Source: Alphaproteobacteria bacterium
Lineage (GTDB): Bacteria; Pseudomonadota; Alphaproteobacteria; Caulobacterales; Hyphomonadaceae
Direction: 5' to 3'
Length of the DNA: 64,000 nt
Assembly: GCA_018222605.1 (NCBI GenBank)
Contig: JAAEZZ010000001.1
Location: 248,001-312,000, forward strand
The first letter of the stretch is position 1. Every line of letters begins with the position of its first letter. The notes below the pieces were generated by a model. That model saw nothing but the letters and a program-made list of their open reading frames with translations, made no database searches and was not told the origin of the DNA. The translations under genes were made by a program, and so were the position numbers. Of the stretch, positions 1-7,550 are shown piece by piece.

Positions 1-422
1 CGCCTGATGGCAGCCTGACCCGCGTCATCAGCACAATGACATTCCCGAATGGGGTAGCGCTCTCCCCGGATCAGAAGACGCTTTATGTCACGCAGTCAGA
101 TCCCGATGCCGCTCACCTTCTACAGATGGGACCGGACGGCGCGGAACCTGAACTCCTGTTCGATGCCGCACCCTTTATGGCAGAGGATGCTCCCGGCCTG
201 CCGGATGGCCTTGCCATTGACGAGACAGGCCACATTTTCACAACAGGCCCCGGCGGCGTCTTTATCCTCTCTCCTGACGGCACACCGCTTGCCCGGATCA
301 AGACCGGCAAAGCAACCGCCAATTGCTGCTTTGGCGATCCTGACGGGCGAACCCTTTACCTGACCGCCCATGATACATTGATGCGTATCCGTACGAGAAC
401 GCGCGGGCTGGGATGGAGTTGA
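1..422 (+). CDS. SMP-30/gluconolactonase family protein, C-terminal part (5' end outside window)
   Basis: The open frame runs in from the left edge (codons from base 3) and ends at 420-422, so only the last 139 or so residues are visible. They carry the beta-propeller signature of the SMP-30/gluconolactonase/LRE family: an FPNGVALSPD blade, a GLPDGLAIDE blade and a final NCCFGDPDG...LYLTA blade. Family members hydrolyse sugar lactones to sugar acids, usually with a divalent metal. The last 10 bases overlap the start of the GntP permease gene, so the two are very probably co-translated: a lactonase that makes a sugar acid and a carrier that moves one. The exact substrate cannot be read from this fragment. 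The Met at 36 is internal, not the true start. Confidence 0.88.
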   Translation, partial: PDGSLTRVISTMTFPNGVALSPDQKTLYVTQSDPDAAHLLQMGPDGAEPELLFDAAPFMAEDAPGLPDGLAIDETGHIFTTGPGGVFILSPDGTPLARIKTGKATANCCFGDPDGRTLYLTAHDTLMRIRTRTRGLGWS

Positions 423-1786
423 TCGAAAGCCTTCAGGCCTATCGGCCACTTATCGCGGCAGGGCTTGGCATTGCAGCCCTGCTGGTGCTGATTTTGAAAG
501 CCAGGCTGAATGCGTTTGCCGCCTTGCTGCTGATCAGCATCTTCAGCGCCCTTGCCGCCGGGCTGACGCCCGACCAGTCTTTTGCGACGATCACAAACGG
601 CATGGGGGGCACGCTGGGCTTTATTGCGACGATCATCGGACTCGGCGCCCTATTCGGCGCGATCCTGCAGGCTTCCGGCGCGCTGCAGGCGCTCGCATCC
701 AGGCTCTCCAATACAGCCAGCTTCACGACGAACCAGTGGCAGGTCGCGGGCATCGCCCTGTTGGCCTCCACACCAGTCTTCTTTGATGTGGCACTAATCA
801 TCCTTGCGCCTCTGATCCTGACCATGGCGCACGCCAAATCTCGACCGCCTCTGGCGCTCGGCTTGCCCCTGATGGCAGGCCTTGCTGTGGGCCACGCCTT
901 TCTGCCACCGACACCGGGACCGGTAGCGATTGCCGAACTGCTGGGGGCAGAACTTGGCTGGGTGATCCTTTTCGGTGCCATTTGCGGCGCAGTCGCGCTG
1001 GCCGTGTCTGGTCCACTTCTCGCGGTTTTTCTAGAGCGGCAAAGTCTGCTGCCTGAAGGAGACTCAGACTTTGACTTCGAGATTGTAGAGCCCGCAGACC
1101 CGGTGGCGTCGACTGCCAAGTTTGGCCGCGCCGTGTTCCTCATTGTGCTGCCGCTAGCGCTTATACTGCTGGGAACGCTGGCGGAGCTGTTGCCGGTCGG
1201 CCCCTTACGATACATCCTGACGGTCACAGGGCACCCCTTCAGCGCTCTGCTGATAGCCTGTGGCGCAACTTGGCTCCTGCTCTATCCCGCGACACCGGAA
1301 AGCCGCCAGCTGATGTCGGACGCCATGGCCAAGGCCTTTGAACCGACAGGCGCCGTTATTCTTGTCACAGGTGCTGGCGGAGCGTTCAAGCAGGTTCTGG
1401 TAGACACCGGCGCGGGCACTCAGATTGCGGATGCTGCGCTAAGCGTGGGCTTTGGCCCCCTGCTGACGGGCTATGTGCTGGCGGTCATCCTGCGCCTGGC
1501 CCAGGGCAGCGCCACCGTTGCAATGATCACATCGGCCGGGCTGACAGCCCCCCTGCTGATTGCCGCACCGCTAACTGCGCCGCAATTGGGGCTCCTGACA
1601 ATCGCCATCGCCGCCGGGGCCAGCACGGGCAGTCATGTGAATGACAGCGGCTTCTGGCTGGTTGGGCGCATCTTCGGGATCACGCCGGGGGAAACACTGC
1701 GGACCTGGACCGTCTCCACGACCCTGATCAGTGTCGTAGGTTTTGCCATGTGTTCGTTGATTTACCTGCTGCTGGCTGTCTTCTGA
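413..1786 (+). CDS. GntP-family gluconate/sugar-acid:H+ symporter
   Basis: A 457-residue, strongly hydrophobic inner-membrane protein with the layout of the GntP/CitMHS-type permeases: an early GGTLGFIATIIGLGALFG segment, a central PLMAGLAVGHAFLPPTPGP segment and a late SAGLTAPLL/TGSHVNDSGFW segment, all hallmarks of the gluconate:proton symporter family. It starts inside the preceding lactonase gene (10-base overlap, ATGGAGTTGA), which implies translational coupling. A charged loop near residues 205-235 splits the two halves. The substrate is presumably an aldonate such as gluconate, but idonate, fructuronate or glycerate are possible within this family. Its stop codon abuts the stop codon of the convergent thiG with no gap. 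Confidence 0.9.
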   Translation: MELIESLQAYRPLIAAGLGIAALLVLILKARLNAFAALLLISIFSALAAGLTPDQSFATITNGMGGTLGFIATIIGLGALFGAILQASGALQALASRLSNTASFTTNQWQVAGIALLASTPVFFDVALIILAPLILTMAHAKSRPPLALGLPLMAGLAVGHAFLPPTPGPVAIAELLGAELGWVILFGAICGAVALAVSGPLLAVFLERQSLLPEGDSDFDFEIVEPADPVASTAKFGRAVFLIVLPLALILLGTLAELLPVGPLRYILTVTGHPFSALLIACGATWLLLYPATPESRQLMSDAMAKAFEPTGAVILVTGAGGAFKQVLVDTGAGTQIADAALSVGFGPLLTGYVLAVILRLAQGSATVAMITSAGLTAPLLIAAPLTAPQLGLLTIAIAAGASTGSHVNDSGFWLVGRIFGITPGETLRTWTVSTTLISVVGFAMCSLIYLLLAVF

Positions 1787-2557
1787 TCAGATCAGCCCGG
1801 CAAGCGGGGAACTGGGATCAGCGTACATCTTCTTGGGCATCCGGCCGGCGAGATAAGCTTCACGGCCTGCGATCACAGCATGTTTCATGGCGCTGGCCAT
1901 CAGGATCGGATCCTTCGCAGCGGCAATGGCCGTGTTCATCAATACGCCATCACAGCCAAGTTCCATCGCCATCGCGGCGTCAGAAGCCGTGCCGACACCT
2001 GCGTCCACAATCACTGGCACACGGGTCTGCTCCACGATCAGGCGGATATTGACCGGGTTCATAATCCCAAGACCTGATCCAATCAGACTGCCGAGAGGCA
2101 TAATTGCGCAACAGCCAGCATCTTCCAGCATCTTGGCGTAGACAGGGTCATCCGAGCAGTAGACCATCACTTCAAAGCCGTCGGCGATCAGCGCCTTGGC
2201 CGCTTCCAGCGTCTCCGGCATGTTCGGATACAGCGTCTTCTGATCAGCCAGCACTTCCAGTTTCACTAGATTCCAGCCACCTGCCTCGCGCGCCAGGCGC
2301 AGCGTGCGAACAGCCTCGTCCGCCGTGTAGCAGCCGGCGGTGTTGGGCAGATAGGTGAACTCGTCCGGTTTCACGAAGTCCGTCAGCCGTTCCTGATCGG
2401 GGTCAGAGAGATTCACACGGCGCAGCGCGACCGTGACGATCTCTGCACCGGCAGCACGCGCCGCGTCGGCATTCTGCTGGTAGGATTTATACTTTCCGGT
2501 CCCTACGATGAGGCGGGAATTATAGGTCTTGCCGGCAATGGTGAGTGAATCTGTCAA
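1787..2557 (-). CDS. thiG: Thiazole synthase ThiG
   Basis: 256 residues, normal length for ThiG. The enzyme forms the thiazole phosphate moiety of thiamine from 1-deoxyxylulose 5-phosphate, dehydroglycine and the ThiS thiocarboxylate. Visible family features: the N-terminal [10 protein letters not shown] motif, the Schiff-base lysine in NLVKLEV (about K99), the phosphate-binding SLIGSG region and the [12 protein letters not shown] segment of the TIM barrel. It follows thiS on the same strand after 63 bases, giving a thiS-thiG pair. No thiC, thiO, thiE or thiF lies beside it. thiL sits at the other end of the window (62409-63350). The gene stops base-to-base against the convergent permease gene. 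Confidence 0.97.
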   Translation of the reverse strand: MTDSLTIAGKTYNSRLIVGTGKYKSYQQNADAARAAGAEIVTVALRRVNLSDPDQERLTDFVKPDEFTYLPNTAGCYTADEAVRTLRLAREAGGWNLVKLEVLADQKTLYPNMPETLEAAKALIADGFEVMVYCSDDPVYAKMLEDAGCCAIMPLGSLIGSGLGIMNPVNIRLIVEQTRVPVIVDAGVGTASDAAMAMELGCDGVLMNTAIAAAKDPILMASAMKHAVIAGREAYLAGRMPKKMYADPSSPLAGLI

Positions 2558-2620
2558 AGGTCTAACCTTGGGTCTGGTAGGGAAAAATGGGTTGGCGCGG
2601 TATCTTGTTTGTGTGCGGGC

Positions 2621-2833
2621 CTAGCCCCCGCCCACGAACTGTACAAGCTCGATGCGGTCCCCCTCTTCGATGACCGTACTGGCATGCTCGGATTTCGGGA
2701 CAATTTCCAGATTGCGTTCAATGGCGATCCCGCGCTGATCCTTGCCTGACTCGCCTGCCAGTTGCGTGACCAACATCGCAATCGTCGTCCCCGGCTCTAC
2801 TGAGCGCGTCTCGCCATTGACTGTAACCAGCAT
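2621..2833 (-). CDS. thiS: Sulfur carrier protein ThiS
   Basis: A 70-residue beta-grasp protein ending in FVGGG, the C-terminal Gly-Gly type tail that is adenylated and thiocarboxylated to deliver sulfur to ThiG. The N-terminus MLVTVNGETRSV and the central IAIERNLEIVPKSEH region are typical of ThiS. It lies directly upstream of thiG, its functional partner. The gap to the divergent aroQ is only 62 bases, too short to hold a TPP riboswitch, and I see none. A competing 75-residue frame over the same bases is a shadow. Confidence 0.95.
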   Translation of the reverse strand: MLVTVNGETRSVEPGTTIAMLVTQLAGESGKDQRGIAIERNLEIVPKSEHASTVIEEGDRIELVQFVGGG

Positions 2834-2895
2834 TCGAGTTTTCTCCGTTCATCTGCCCCTTGCCTTGCCAGGCGATACAGCGCAAGACGGACACT

Positions 2896-3339
2896 ATGTC
2901 TAAACCGGTATATGTACTTGGAGGCCCCAACCTCAACCTTCTCGGCTCACGTGAGCCGGAGATTTATGGCCGTGACACGCTGGAAGATATCCATACACGG
3001 CTGAGAGCACTGGCAGGCGACGTTCCGCTGGAGACCCGCCAGACGAATCATGAGGGCGAGTTGGTAAGCTGGATTCAGGAAGGGTCTGCCAAAGGCTCGG
3101 CCATTATCCTGAACGCAGCTGCGTATACGCATACCTCCATTGCAGTGCATGATGCACTCAAGGCCTGTACGGTGCCGGTTGTAGAAGTTCATTTATCAAA
3201 CCCGGCGGCGCGTGATGCGTTTCGTCAGGTGAATTATGTTTCCCCCGCTGTGAAGGCCACGATTGCGGGCCTTGGTGCCTATGGCTATGAGCTGGCGCTT
3301 TTGGCGGTTAAGACCCTTCTGGGCCAGAAAGAGACCTGA
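2896..3339 (+). CDS. aroQ: 3-dehydroquinate dehydratase, type II
   Basis: 147 residues from the Met at 2896, the usual length for the small dodecameric type II dehydroquinase of the shikimate pathway. Motifs: VLGGPNLNLLGSREPEIYG at the N-terminus (with the catalytic Tyr), NAAAYTHTSIAVHDAL in the middle and EVHLSNPAARDAFR with the catalytic His. An upstream in-frame Met at 2860 would add 12 non-homologous residues and was rejected. It is the first gene of an aroQ-accB-accC-aat run, a grouping common in alphaproteobacteria, with accB starting 6 bases after its stop. Confidence 0.96.
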   Translation: MSKPVYVLGGPNLNLLGSREPEIYGRDTLEDIHTRLRALAGDVPLETRQTNHEGELVSWIQEGSAKGSAIILNAAAYTHTSIAVHDALKACTVPVVEVHLSNPAARDAFRQVNYVSPAVKATIAGLGAYGYELALLAVKTLLGQKET

Positions 3340-3345
3340 TATTTC

Positions 3346-3825
3346 ATGAGTACGACAAAGAACAAGCTGGATACCGGCCTCGTCCGGGAACTCGCAGCCA
3401 TCCTGCGTGAAGCTGACCTCGGCGAACTCGAAGTTGAGCATGACGGCCTTCGCATTCGCGTCAGCAAGCCTGCCGCGCCGGTCGTCCAGGCCGCCGCCTA
3501 TGCGCCTGCTCCGGCTGCAGCGCCTGCCGCCGCCCCTGCTGCGGCAGCCCCGAGCGCCCCGGCCGCTGAGGCTGCTGCGCCTGCAGCCTCCGACAATGCC
3601 ATCAAATCCCCCATGGTCGGCACGGCCTACCTGTCACCTGAGCCGGGCGCAAAAGCCTTCGTCTCTGTTGGCGACAAGGTGAAGAAAGGCGACACCCTGA
3701 TGCTGGTTGAAGCCATGAAAACCTTTAACCCGGTTGAATCCGACAAGGCCGGTGTCGTTAAAGAAATTTATGTTACCGACGCCCAGCCTGTAGAATATGG
3801 CGAAGCTCTGATACTGATCGAGTAA
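3346..3825 (+). CDS. accB: Acetyl-CoA carboxylase biotin carboxyl carrier protein
   Basis: 159 residues. The C-terminal biotinyl domain holds the biotinylation motif [10 protein letters not shown] with the target lysine at about residue 125. Before it lies a flexible Ala/Pro linker at about residues 40-80, and an N-terminal segment of about 40 residues typical of BCCP. The protein carries carboxybiotin between AccC and the AccA/AccD carboxyltransferase in the first step of fatty acid synthesis. accC begins one base after its stop codon, so the pair is co-transcribed and probably co-translated. accA is found at the other end of the window; accD is not present. Confidence 0.97.
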   Translation: MSTTKNKLDTGLVRELAAILREADLGELEVEHDGLRIRVSKPAAPVVQAAAYAPAPAAAPAAAPAAAAPSAPAAEAAAPAASDNAIKSPMVGTAYLSPEPGAKAFVSVGDKVKKGDTLMLVEAMKTFNPVESDKAGVVKEIYVTDAQPVEYGEALILIE

Positions 3826-3826
3826 T

Positions 3827-5197
3827 ATGGCCGAGCAACCTGTCATCAAGAAGGTTCTCATCGCTAATCGCGGTGAGATTGCCCTGAGAATTCACCGCGC
3901 CTGCAAAGAAATGGGCCTGTCCACGGTCGTGGTCCATTCCGAGGCAGACAGGGATGCCATGGCGGTTCGCCTGGCTGACGAGAGTGTCTGCATCGGCCCG
4001 GCGCCATCCTCGCAAAGCTATCTGAAGAAGTCTCAGATCCTGGCCGCTGCCGAGATCACAGGCGCAGATGCGATCCACCCTGGCTACGGCTTCCTGTCGG
4101 AGAACGCCCAGTTCGCCGAGATGGTCGAAGCCCACGGCCTGGCCTTTATCGGCCCGACCGCTGAACATATCCGGATAATGGGCGACAAGATCGCGGCAAA
4201 GCAGGCCATGATCGAAGCTGGCGTGCCATGTGTGCCGGGCTCAGAGGGCGCGCTTTCCAGCATTGCCGAAGCCAAAAAGGCCGCCAAAAAGATCGGCTTC
4301 CCGGTCCTGGTAAAGGCATCAGCTGGCGGCGGTGGCCGCGGCATGAAGCTGGCCATGACGGAAGGTGATTTGGAAAACGCTGTCCGCACCGCAAAGACCG
4401 AAGCGAAAGCCGCCTTTGGCGATGATGCCGTCTATCTGGAGAAATATCTTCAGGGACCACGCCACATCGAAGTGCAGGTCATTGCCGATACGCATGGCAA
4501 CGTCGCCCACCTCTGGGAACGCGACTGCTCACTGCAGCGCCGTAACCAGAAGGTCTTCGAAGAAGCTCCATCGCCTGCCCTCAATCAGGCGCAGCGCGAA
4601 GAGATCGGCGGCATCGTTGCCCGCGCGATGGAAAAACTGGGCTATCGCGGCGCCGGCACCATCGAGTTCCTCTACGAGGATGGGAAATTCTACTTCATCG
4701 AAATGAACACCCGTCTTCAGGTGGAGCATCCTGTGACGGAGATGATCACGGGCATCGATCTGGTTCGCGAGCAGATCCGCATTGCCGAAGGCAAGAAGCT
4801 GTCCTTCCGTCAGGAAGACGTCATGCTGGTCGGCCACGCGATCGAATGCCGGATCAATGCCGAGCATCCGGAGACCTTCATACCGTCACCCGGCCTCATC
4901 ACCGACTTCCACGCACCGGGCGGTCCCGATGTGCGTCTCGATAGCGCCGCCTATGCCGGCTATCGCATTCCCCCGCATTATGACTCTCTGATCGGCAAGC
5001 TTATCGTACATGGCCGTACACGTCGTGAGTGCCTGATGCGCCTGCGCAGGGCGCTGTCTGAAATGGTTGTCGGCGGCGTCTTCACCACGCTGGACCTGCA
5101 CCGCAGGCTGGTCGAGAACGAAGACGTTCTTGCCGGTGACTACAACATCCACTGGCTGGAAAAATTTCTTGCTGATGCAAAAGAGGCCGGTGAGTAA
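3827..5197 (+). CDS. accC: Biotin carboxylase subunit of acetyl-CoA carboxylase
   Basis: 456 residues, full length for AccC. Order of domains: N-terminal pre-ATP-grasp fold ([14 protein letters not shown], residues 7-20), ATP-grasp core with the glycine-rich [14 protein letters not shown] near residue 163 and the [14 protein letters not shown] signature near residue 290, then the C-terminal biotin carboxylase domain. It uses ATP and bicarbonate to carboxylate the biotin on AccB. It follows accB by one base. A strong nested hairpin lies between its stop and the aat start. Confidence 0.98.
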   Translation: MAEQPVIKKVLIANRGEIALRIHRACKEMGLSTVVVHSEADRDAMAVRLADESVCIGPAPSSQSYLKKSQILAAAEITGADAIHPGYGFLSENAQFAEMVEAHGLAFIGPTAEHIRIMGDKIAAKQAMIEAGVPCVPGSEGALSSIAEAKKAAKKIGFPVLVKASAGGGGRGMKLAMTEGDLENAVRTAKTEAKAAFGDDAVYLEKYLQGPRHIEVQVIADTHGNVAHLWERDCSLQRRNQKVFEEAPSPALNQAQREEIGGIVARAMEKLGYRGAGTIEFLYEDGKFYFIEMNTRLQVEHPVTEMITGIDLVREQIRIAEGKKLSFRQEDVMLVGHAIECRINAEHPETFIPSPGLITDFHAPGGPDVRLDSAAYAGYRIPPHYDSLIGKLIVHGRTRRECLMRLRRALSEMVVGGVFTTLDLHRRLVENEDVLAGDYNIHWLEKFLADAKEAGE

Positions 5198-5220
5198 TTC
5201 TGCTGCCGCCTAATGCCCGC

Positions 5221-5272
5221 GGCATCATGTTGGAGGGTGGACATCTGACTGTCCGCCCTCACATATGATGCC
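5221..5272 (+). promoter_or_regulatory. Nested inverted repeat touching the aat start codon
   Basis: Outer arms GGCATCAT (5221-5228) and ATGATGCC (5265-5272) enclose an inner hairpin whose arms at 5233-5243 and 5250-5260 pair over 11 positions (one G-T wobble) around a 6-base loop, TCTGAC. The outer arm ends on the base before the aat ATG. There is no T-run after it, so it is not a standard terminator, and no Shine-Dalgarno sequence is visible in its 3' part. It may limit aat translation, end accC transcripts by another route, or stabilise the accC mRNA 3' end. The structure is visible; its role is inference. Confidence 0.6.
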
Positions 5273-6019
5273 ATGTCTTCACGGTTTGGTACGTCTGATC
5301 TTCTGGCCTGCTACAGGCGCGGCGTCTTTCCGATGGGAGATGCTCGCAATGATCCAAACCTCTTCCTGGTCGATCCAGACATGCGGGGAATTATTCCTCT
5401 CAAGGGCTTTCATGTGCCCAGGCGCCTTGCCCGCACGGTGAAGCAAGATCCGTTCAGGGTCACAGCCGATCAGGCCTTTACGCGCGTCATGGAGATGTGC
5501 GCCGAAAGCACGGCCGGACGTGAGAGCACCTGGATCAACTCCCCTATCCTGAACCTGTACAGCGCCCTGCACCGTGAGGGGCACGCCCACTCCATAGAGT
5601 GCTGGGACGGGGAAGATCTTGTTGGTGGGCTCTATGGTGTCTCAGTCGGGGGCGCCTTCTTTGGCGAAAGCATGTTCTCCCGCGCGACAGACGCCTCAAA
5701 GATCGCACTCGTGCACCTGGTCGCGCGGTTGCTGACAGGAGGCTATGTTCTTCTGGACGCGCAATTCCACAATCCGCACCTTGAACAGTTCGGGCTTTAC
5801 GAACTGCCACGTGCGGAATTCAAAAAAATGCTACGAAATGCCTTGACTGTGGAGGCCGATTTCTATTGCGGGTCTTCCACTGCGGATGGGTCCTCGACGA
5901 TTTCGACGCCCGGCGGCACTTCATCATCATATGTCACATCATCATCTACCGGCGCAGACGCCTTGGACGGCAATTTCACCGGGTCTGGCGCACTGCAGCG
6001 GATCACCCAGATGTCGTAA
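5273..6019 (+). CDS. aat: Leucyl/phenylalanyl-tRNA--protein transferase
   Basis: 248 residues. Aat moves Leu or Phe from tRNA to N-terminal Arg/Lys of proteins, creating N-degrons for ClpS/ClpAP. Family motifs: SDLLACYRRGVFPMGD at the N-terminus, the STAGRESTWINSPI segment, and GGLYGVSVGGAFFGESMFSR with HLVARLL. The recognisable domain ends near residue 197 (FKKMLRNAL). The last 50 or so residues are a Ser/Thr/Gly-rich tail whose codons are antisense to the end of the DUF2155 gene (157-base convergent overlap). The start at 5273 gives the expected N-terminus but has no clear ribosome-binding site, because a hairpin occupies that space. Confidence 0.93.
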   Translation: MSSRFGTSDLLACYRRGVFPMGDARNDPNLFLVDPDMRGIIPLKGFHVPRRLARTVKQDPFRVTADQAFTRVMEMCAESTAGRESTWINSPILNLYSALHREGHAHSIECWDGEDLVGGLYGVSVGGAFFGESMFSRATDASKIALVHLVARLLTGGYVLLDAQFHNPHLEQFGLYELPRAEFKKMLRNALTVEADFYCGSSTADGSSTISTPGGTSSSYVTSSSTGADALDGNFTGSGALQRITQMS

Positions 6020-6408
6020 ACCGGATGCTCCAGAGCGCTGAGTCCTGGAGAAGATGCATACATCCACCCAGAGAATAGCTCCGGATTCTCGTCGCTGACC
6101 GTATTCACATCTTCGGCCGTCACGGCAGCTTCCATCGTCTCGACGGCAACCGGCTGCGTGGAGTTGATCTTGAGAAAAGCTGCGCTCTCCGGCGCCTCTT
6201 CAGGCGGCGTCTGATAGCAAACTTTCAGCTCCACCTTCAAAGAGCCGAAGACGACCGGCTCACCGACCTTCACCTCGATATCCGTGGATCGGCCGGTGAT
6301 CTTGTCCAGCGCGCGCAGGGTTGCGCGATCCTTCTGGACATAGGTCGCGGCATGCGCCGCCCCAGCCACAACAGCGCACATTGCGAGGGCAGAGACAGCA
6401 AATCTCAT
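5863..6408 (-). CDS. DUF2155 domain-containing exported protein
   Basis: 181 residues with a signal peptide (MRFAVSALAMCAVVAGAAHA, cleavage likely after AHA). The core VQKDRATLRALDKITGRS, the KVCYQTPPEEAPESAAFLKI stretch and the FSGWMYASSPGLSALEHPVYDIWVIRC end are characteristic of DUF2155, an alphaproteobacterial family of unknown function. These proteins are sometimes annotated as DUF2155 or as cellular-motility-like, without biochemistry. Its start codon overlaps the mlaD stop by one base (TAATG), so it is the last gene of an NDUFA12-mlaD-DUF2155 operon. The acidic C-terminal tail is encoded in the region shared antisense with aat. Confidence 0.88.
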   Translation of the reverse strand: MRFAVSALAMCAVVAGAAHAATYVQKDRATLRALDKITGRSTDIEVKVGEPVVFGSLKVELKVCYQTPPEEAPESAAFLKINSTQPVAVETMEAAVTAEDVNTVSDENPELFSGWMYASSPGLSALEHPVYDIWVIRCSAPDPVKLPSKASAPVDDDVTYDDEVPPGVEIVEDPSAVEDPQ

Positions 6409-6968
6409 TATTGGTAATCCTCGTCAGGATATGAATCATCACCTGCAGGTGCGTCGGTAGCTGCCGGTTCTGCTGCAGCGTCAGATGTAGTAGACGAACC
6501 GCTACTGTCGCCATTTCCGCCGCTACCGGACGCGAAAGACGCAAACAGCGTTAACAGATCCACACTGCCACGCGTATAGATGATCTCGCCGGAGCCATCC
6601 TGCGGGATGTTGTCAAAGCTGCCGCCGGGCTCAAGCGCGACGTAGCTGCCCCCCAGCAGACCATCCGTCGAGATACGCGCATCTGTATCTTCAGGCAGCG
6701 CCCATTTCTCATCCAGAGTCATCGTCACGACAGCCTCAAAACGCTTGGGATCCCCTTCCACGGCTTTGACAATACCAGCCTTCACGCCAGCAATCCGCAC
6801 ATCCGTGCCACGTGATACGCCCGAGATATTGTTAAAGCGTGCTGTGACCTCATACTGGTCACTGGACGCTTTCACATCCGTTCCCTTGCCGATTGCGAAC
6901 CACAGGAACGCGCCTGCAACTGCAACGACTAGTGCACCAATCAGGGTTTCAAAGAGTGATTCACGCAT
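6408..6968 (-). CDS. mlaD: MlaD-family (MCE domain) lipid transport protein
   Basis: About 186 residues from the Met at 6968 (MRESLFETLIGALVV). One N-terminal membrane helix is followed by an MCE domain (ARFNNISGVSRGTDVRIAGV, ISTDGLLGGSYVALEPGG) and a low-complexity Ser/Gly/Asp tail. MlaD is the periplasmic substrate-binding part of the Mla ABC system, which moves phospholipids between the two membranes. The MlaE and MlaF partners are not in this window. The gene starts 8 bases inside the NDUFA12-like gene and its stop overlaps the DUF2155 start, so all three are tightly coupled. In-frame Mets further upstream lie in the preceding gene and were not used. Confidence 0.92.
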   Translation of the reverse strand: MRESLFETLIGALVVAVAGAFLWFAIGKGTDVKASSDQYEVTARFNNISGVSRGTDVRIAGVKAGIVKAVEGDPKRFEAVVTMTLDEKWALPEDTDARISTDGLLGGSYVALEPGGSFDNIPQDGSGEIIYTRGSVDLLTLFASFASGSGGNGDSSGSSTTSDAAAEPAATDAPAGDDSYPDEDYQ

Positions 6969-7353
6969 CAGGCGTCCAGGCCTCATAGTCTCCGGTCGCC
7001 TTCTGGCGTTCCCGGTCATTGGAAATGCTGCCTTTCGGCTTCGTGGCATAAGGCGTGCCGGTCATGTTCGGCTTGTGATCTTTTTCCCACTCACGACGGT
7101 TGAGCGGCATACGGGTCGGCGGCTCATCAACGGTGTGGTGCATCCAGCCATGCCAGTCTGCTGGCACCTTGGACGGCTCCGCGAGACCTTTGTACATCAC
7201 ATAGCGGCGTTTACGCCCTTCGAGAGACGGTTTGCGCTCTTCAAAATAACGATTGCCATACTCATCGGTGCCGACATAGGTCGAGCGCCGTTTGATGTCG
7301 AAGGAAGCCCCGAGCGTGTGCCCGCTCCACCAGGTGAAAATCTGTTTCAGCAT
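6961..7353 (-). CDS. NDUFA12-like NADH:ubiquinone oxidoreductase accessory subunit
   Basis: 130 residues matching the 17.2 kDa (NDUFA12/B17.2) complex I subunit family found in mitochondria and alphaproteobacteria. Signature stretches: GTDEYGNRYFEER near residues 28-40, the KRRYVMYKG segment, the PADWHGWMHHTVDEPP block and the C-terminal KPNMTGTPYA. It is a peripheral accessory subunit of complex I and, as usual, lies outside the nuo operon. It leads the operon with mlaD and DUF2155. The 197 bases between it and the divergent NrdJ-like gene must hold both promoters, but I could not pick out convincing -35/-10 pairs. Confidence 0.95.
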   Translation of the reverse strand: MLKQIFTWWSGHTLGASFDIKRRSTYVGTDEYGNRYFEERKPSLEGRKRRYVMYKGLAEPSKVPADWHGWMHHTVDEPPTRMPLNRREWEKDHKPNMTGTPYATKPKGSISNDRERQKATGDYEAWTPDA

Positions 7354-7550
7354 CGTCTTGATGTCCTGACCTGTCTTGTTGGCCGCAATATGGCGTCTTC
7401 GCGGCAGTTAATCCATAGAGCAGCCGCAGGCAATGCGACGCACAAAACTCATTTCACATTGGCGATTTTGAGGCAGCCCAGGTTGCTACAATGTCTACGA
7501 AGCGTCACGCTATGTGGAATGATTCGCCATTGTTTCGCAGGGAGGCGGGA

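Noticed and set aside
2834-2895. Possible TPP riboswitch before thiS
   Set aside because: Only 62 bases separate thiS from aroQ and no THI-box elements are visible.
7491-7550. Upstream starts for the NrdJ-like gene
   Set aside because: No ribosome-binding site, whereas GGAGGCGGGA lies directly before the ATG at 7551.
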